From contig NZ_RQGH01000009.1 in assembly GCF_004769635.1 (NCBI RefSeq), positions 191,862-255,861 on the forward strand: DNA of 64,000 nucleotides. The letters run 5' to 3'. The notes under the pieces were generated by a model. It was not told where the DNA came from. It ran no database searches and saw only the letters and a list, made by a program, of their open reading frames with translations. The position numbers were made by a program, and so were the translations under genes. The stretch is from Leptospira jelokensis. GTDB lineage: Bacteria > Spirochaetota > Leptospiria > Leptospirales > Leptospiraceae. Positions 60,182-64,000 of the stretch are shown piece by piece. How positions within the stretch are numbered: position 1 is the first letter of the stretch; every line of letters starts with the position of its first letter.

Positions 60182-60610
60182 TGCATTTAAAACTCTGTTC
60201 TCAAAACAAAGTAAGAAAACCCACTCCAACATTGGACAGTGATTGGGAAAAGAAAAGGAAGTAATTCCTGGCTACCAAAAATGAGGTAAGGATTTTTTCC
60301 GTACTTTTCCCTATTTATCAGATGGCACTCAATGGATTCCCAATCAAAAGTAATGGGATTCGCTATGGATTTTCTTTTTTTTCCATTTCGATTCATACCC
60401 GCTACTAGCCTCTCCTACTGTTGCGATTTGGATCAATACTCTAAGCGACTGGATAAACAAACGAGGAAAAGATACCTCCTCCTAACGGGTGGACTCATTT
60501 CCACTGTTCTAAATACTTTTTTAACCCAAGTATACCGTTCGGTCCACTTTGCAACTAACAAAGAAATTAATTCGATTGTCTTTCACTTGCAACTCTCAGA
60601 ATTTGCTTAT

Positions 60611-61363
60611 ATGGAATTGAGTTTAAAAGGTAAAAATGTAATTGTTACGGGTGGCGCACTTGGCATTGGAAAGGAAACCTGTGTGTTACTGGCAAAACAA
60701 GGTGCAAACGTGATTGTTTCTGACATCAAAGAAATTGAAGGAAACTTTGTTGTCGAAGAAATCCAAAATTTTGGTGGGGAAGCATCATTTGTTAAATGTG
60801 ATGTGACAAAGGAAGAGGAAATCATCCAACTCACCAATACCTTTCAAAACCAAAACAAACGTTTGGATATAATGGTAAACAATGCAGGGATAGCAAACAA
60901 ACCCAGCTTTATGCATAAGGTAACAACGGAGGTTTGGAACAAACTCATTTTAATGGACTTAACAAGTGTCTTCTGGTGCCAAAAATATGCCACAAAACTT
61001 ATGCTTGGTGATCGTTTAGGAGGTTCTATCATCAATGTTGCCTCCATTGCTGGCCTTGGTGCCTCCCCATCCCTTGGGCCTTATTGTGTGGCGAAAGCTG
61101 GCGTGATCGAACTTACTACCACAGCTGCTTTAGAAGTGGCGAAGTATGGGGTGCGGATCAATGCCGTATGCCCAGGCTGGACAGAAACAGCAATCCTCGA
61201 TGTGGCAGGGGAAAGGGGTAAATCTACCATGGAAAAAAATATCCCAATGGGAAGGCTTGGTAAGCCGAAGGAAGTCGCAAACCTCATCACATTTTTAGCA
61301 TCGGATGCCTCGAGTTTTATTACTGGATCGGTGTATCGGATTGATGGCGGAACAAGGAGTTAG
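60611..61363 (+). CDS. short-chain dehydrogenase/reductase (SDR)
   Basis: 250 residues with a classical SDR Rossmann fold: IVTGGALGIGKE (13-24), NNAGIAN, SSIGPY-like NVASIAGLGASPS (catalytic Ser) and YCVAKAG (catalytic Tyr and Lys), then PGWTETAIL and the terminal ITGSVYRIDGGTRS. NAD(P)-dependent oxidoreductase, substrate not determined (3-oxoacyl-ACP reductase or sugar/steroid dehydrogenase are possible). ATG at 60611 is chosen because the sequence upstream to 60332 does not match the family; no strong ribosome-binding site is seen. Confidence 0.9.
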   Translation: MELSLKGKNVIVTGGALGIGKETCVLLAKQGANVIVSDIKEIEGNFVVEEIQNFGGEASFVKCDVTKEEEIIQLTNTFQNQNKRLDIMVNNAGIANKPSFMHKVTTEVWNKLILMDLTSVFWCQKYATKLMLGDRLGGSIINVASIAGLGASPSLGPYCVAKAGVIELTTTAALEVAKYGVRINAVCPGWTETAILDVAGERGKSTMEKNIPMGRLGKPKEVANLITFLASDASSFITGSVYRIDGGTRS

Positions 61364-61488
61364 GTCGGTTTCATACGTATGTTTCTGTTTCGGATTCCAG
61401 AAATCGTATCTTTTTTAAAATACAATCTTGGAACAGTATCGAAAAGATTCATTTACTGATTTGAAATGATTTTCAAAAATAAAAAAAG

Positions 61489-62409
61489 ATGAAAGGATTC
61501 ATACAATATTGTCAATATATGAGATACACAATCCAAATCATACTAATCCTATTAAATTTTGAAATTCTAAGCCAACCGATTCTGACTTTTAAAAATAACT
61601 CTAGGTTTGCTTATTTGGGAAACCATACCATTGATGATGCAAAAAATGAATGCAAACTCATCGGCATGCATTTACCAAATATTTTTGAATTGGAAAAAGC
61701 TTATCAATCAGGCAAACACAGAAATTGGCTAGAAGTATCTAAATACTATTGGTCCTCTTCTCAAATTGACGAAAATCGCAACTCGTATTTGTATATCAAT
61801 TTCGATAACGGTGGCTCAGGATCAGGCAAAAAAACTGATTCGCTTGCAGTTATATGCATTAAGGGAACTAACGATCCAACTCCGAAACTTCCAATACCAA
61901 AGTATTCTACTTTAGAACAAAGAAACACAGCAATGTTAACTGAGGCAGCACTCAATGGAGATTTAGAAACAATTCAATCGTTGGTAAAATCAAATGTGAA
62001 TGTAAATGAGAAGGATGGCTTTGGATTTACTGCCTTGATGTCAATTGCAAACCATCCAAATGAGACAGAGATTGCCCGGACCTTGATCGAAGCGAAAGCT
62101 GACATTCATGTAAAATATATCGAAGGTTCAACCGCATTAATTTTTTCAGTTCAAAGAGAGCAAGTTGAAATTGTTAAACTCCTAATCAATGCAAAAGCTG
62201 ACGTAAATGTTAAAACGACCAATGGTATCACCGCAATCATGTATGCTTCAAGTCAAGGCAATATAGAGATTGTGAAACTTCTTTTAGATGCAAATGCGAA
62301 AATTGACCTTATCGATAATGCTGGCAATACAGCTTTAGATTACGCGAGAAAGAAAGGTCACATCGAGATTGTCAAGTTGCTTGAAAATGCTGCAGACAAA
62401 AAAGATTAG
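61489..62409 (+). CDS. secreted ankyrin-repeat protein with N-terminal Lcl/DUF1566-like region
   Basis: 306 residues. The N-terminal hydrophobic segment (IQIILILLNFEILSQP) suggests export. Residues 35-125 contain AKNECKLIGMHLPNIFELEKAY, YYWSSSQ and FDNGGSGSGKK, a pattern like DUF1566/C-type-lectin-like surface proteins. From about 145 onward four ankyrin repeats follow (LTEAALNGDLETIQSLVKSN, GFTALMSIANHPNE, STALIFSVQREQVEIVKLLI, GNTALDYARKKGHIEIVKLL). Ankyrin repeats mediate protein binding. The fusion of the two modules is unusual. It precedes the mobile-element-like segment. Start at ATG 61489; 61519 is an alternative. Confidence 0.83.
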   Translation: MKGFIQYCQYMRYTIQIILILLNFEILSQPILTFKNNSRFAYLGNHTIDDAKNECKLIGMHLPNIFELEKAYQSGKHRNWLEVSKYYWSSSQIDENRNSYLYINFDNGGSGSGKKTDSLAVICIKGTNDPTPKLPIPKYSTLEQRNTAMLTEAALNGDLETIQSLVKSNVNVNEKDGFGFTALMSIANHPNETEIARTLIEAKADIHVKYIEGSTALIFSVQREQVEIVKLLINAKADVNVKTTNGITAIMYASSQGNIEIVKLLLDANAKIDLIDNAGNTALDYARKKGHIEIVKLLENAADKKD

Positions 62410-62483
62410 AAGTTTTATCGATTCAGCAATCAGCCTTACAGTTTCTAAATTTAAAATTCAAAAACAACGCAAAGGCAGAAGGA

Positions 62484-62621
62484 ATGAAATTTTACTTTCT
62501 AAAAATAGAAGTTCAATGGAATGAGATTCTGATGTTATCGTTCAACCATAGAATCTCTTTTCCTACTCTAATCTGTCCATTCCAATCCGCACAAATCCAC
62601 CTTTTTCTCCTCAGAATCTAA
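62484..62621 (+). CDS. small open frame overlapping the transposase-like frame, doubtful
   Basis: A 45-codon frame starts with ATG at 62484 just after AGAAGGA, a plausible ribosome-binding site, and ends at 62621. It overlaps the first 50 bases of the transposase-like frame, one base out of phase. Its protein (MKFYFLKIEVQWNEILMLSF at the start) has no recognised family. It could be the true translational entry if a +1 shift occurs, or a chance frame. Confidence 0.25.
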   Translation: MKFYFLKIEVQWNEILMLSFNHRISFPTLICPFQSAQIHLFLLRI

Positions 62622-64000
62622 CACCTCCGACCAGAAATTAGGCTCTCCCAACGTATCCCCTTCACCTAGCTTATCCCACCGTAGTCAAGCCCCTACAAAT
62701 GGTTCCTCGAAGCAATTACACCCTAACAAACCTACTCTAAGGACTAAAAAAGTATCACCCAAATTATCCTCAAAAGGTAATGTTACACCTGCTACCTCCA
62801 AGCCTACAAGCGAAGGAGGCTACTCTCCTCTAACCACTTCCTCAGAGCTACACTTCGAAGGAGAAAAGAATCGCCATTCTAAGGAGCACCTCTACGAGAA
62901 CCTTACAGATGATATTTTTGTGGAAGTAGAGACTTTTAAGGAGTATAAATATAAATCCACTTCGGGAATCCATACCGAGAAGTTCCAAAAGCTCACATAT
63001 AAAATTCTGTATGATCTCTACCCAAAATACTGCCCCAAATGTAATGTATTACTTTCAAAGGGTGTAAAAAATAGACCTGACCTTGTACGTTGCGGAAATA
63101 AAAACTGTCACCACCAAGTATCTAGATTATCATATACTCCATTACACCATTTTAAGCTACCAATATGGATGTTTGGGTATATTTTAGAAGAATCTATCCT
63201 TCAATTCCCCAAAGTAATTACTTCAGTAGAAATAAGTAAGAGGTTAAGCATATCCTACAAGTCTGCCAGGCTTTTGAAGCAACGTTTACAGGTGTTTTCT
63301 TCACATCAGGTAGAAGTTTTAAGGAAATTATATTACAATGATCTCAAAGATACTTTCAAAAATGTTACTCTTCCAAAGGTAGAAGATGGTAAGGACGTAA
63401 AGAAGCACTTAGGAAAGAAACTTTATAGAAAGATACCACATACAGATACAGCAGTCCTCTATTCAGCCTCTCAGAGAAGTAATCAACATCGGAAAAGGTT
63501 TCGTCATGGTGGTCTCACTGCTAGTATATATCAAAGTGATTCCGTTGGTGGTAGGCAGGTAGGAATACTTGTAAGCACTATAGCTACTCAGAATGGTTGT
63601 GTATTTTTTGATTCAGTCCCAGATCAGAAAGCCAATACATTAGGAACTTTACTTCGCAAAACTGTTCCCTATGAGTCTCCTCTATTTTCAGATGAAGGGT
63701 ATCCTTGGTTATGGGGTATTTACAAAAAACATAGGACTGTAAATCATCAGGCTCATAGTAAAGATAAAAGGTATAAATTTGCAAAGAATCGTTGGAGTAA
63801 ATTTTCTATTCACAATCAAGTAGCTGAAGGTAATCAGAGATTATTAAAAAGTGCGTTCAGTGCTTACTGTTATATAAAACCAACTTACTCACAACTCTAT
63901 TTGAACGAGCTGTCATTCTATAAATCCATAAAGGCAGTTGGGATGGATAGATTAGTGACAGCTCAGAGGGAAGGAGTTGTGCCGAATGTATCTAGGATAT
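62572..64000 (+). CDS. transposase-like protein (IS1595/ISXO2-type), partial, runs off the window
   Basis: A stop-free frame of over 470 codons from 62572 to the window edge. Residues coded from 63031 onward contain a zinc ribbon (CPKC ... CGNKNC), a helix-turn-helix (VITSVEISKRLSISYKSARLLKQRL) and then a DDE-like domain: FDSVPDQKANTLGTLL, LFSDEGYPWLWGIYKK, HRTVNHQAHS and HNQVAEGNQRLLKSAFSAYC, the order found in IS1595-type transposases. The first acidic residue is not certain (possibly in HTDTAV). The first about 115 codons are Ser/Thr/Pro/Lys-rich and lack ATG; a GTG at 62920 would be a normal-length start. No terminal inverted repeat can be fixed with one end outside the window. Confidence 0.7.

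Noticed and set aside
63584..63784. Minus-strand frame within the transposase-like region
   Set aside because: It is opposite the better supported transposase frame and contains no recognisable domain.

Overview
The window reads as one continuous stretch of a Leptospira chromosome. Supporting signs are direct-sulfhydrylation methionine genes (metY-metX-metW), a short periplasmic-type flagellin FlaB, spirochaetal-looking outer-membrane and lipoprotein genes, many multidomain GAF/PAS/STAS signalling proteins, AT-rich DNA, frequent TTG and GTG starts, and tightly packed short operons. A threonine dehydratase (ilvA) and a large signalling repertoire suggest a free-living or saprophytic-type species, but the species cannot be fixed from sequence reading alone.

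Layout. 1-8.5 kb: end of an unknown gene, rsmE, an outer-membrane beta-barrel candidate, the metY-metX-metW operon with a visible promoter, a cysteine-rich DUF1566-type lipoprotein, a non-coding stretch with GC-rich hairpins, and ilvA. 8.5-21.3 kb: flaB, then divergent ispH leading into a long chemosensory operon (histidine kinase, REC-HATPase protein, CheY-like, STAS, CheA, PAS-rich MCP, CheW, CheD, CheB; no CheR). 21.3-29.1 kb, minus strand: a coiled-coil protein, a GAF-SpoIIE-HATPase phosphatase, a STAS protein and the two subunits of a biotin-dependent acyl-CoA carboxylase, all nearly touching. 29.2-39.3 kb: tRNA-Ala, def, an RND pump, a polysaccharide-deacetylase-like protein, tyrS, glpD, a membrane protein and a lipoprotein with a probable discoidin-like domain.

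39.4-43.7 kb is a macromolecular-synthesis operon read on the minus strand (rpsU, yqeY, dnaG, rpoD). 43.8-53.6 kb: an unknown protein, fbp, a small lipoprotein, an unknown 427-residue protein, pdhA-pdhB-pdhC (no E3 here), a FliG protein, tRNA-Asp, a CDP-alcohol phosphatidyltransferase and a lysine-rich histone-H1-like protein. 53.6-62.4 kb: a 630-base gap ending in a terminator-like hairpin ahead of two class II aldolase-fold genes (the second without metal ligands), an HD-GYP response regulator overlapping an MHYT hybrid kinase, an SDR and an ankyrin-repeat secreted protein.

62.4-64 kb carries an open frame running off the window end that resembles an IS1595/ISXO2-type transposase. Its frame continues upstream through a Ser/Thr/Pro-rich segment with no ATG. 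The points I would look at first are this transposase-like frame, the possible attenuator before the aldolase pair, the phosphatase-STAS-carboxylase cluster, and the chemosensory operon with a kinase-like REC-HATPase protein and no CheR.
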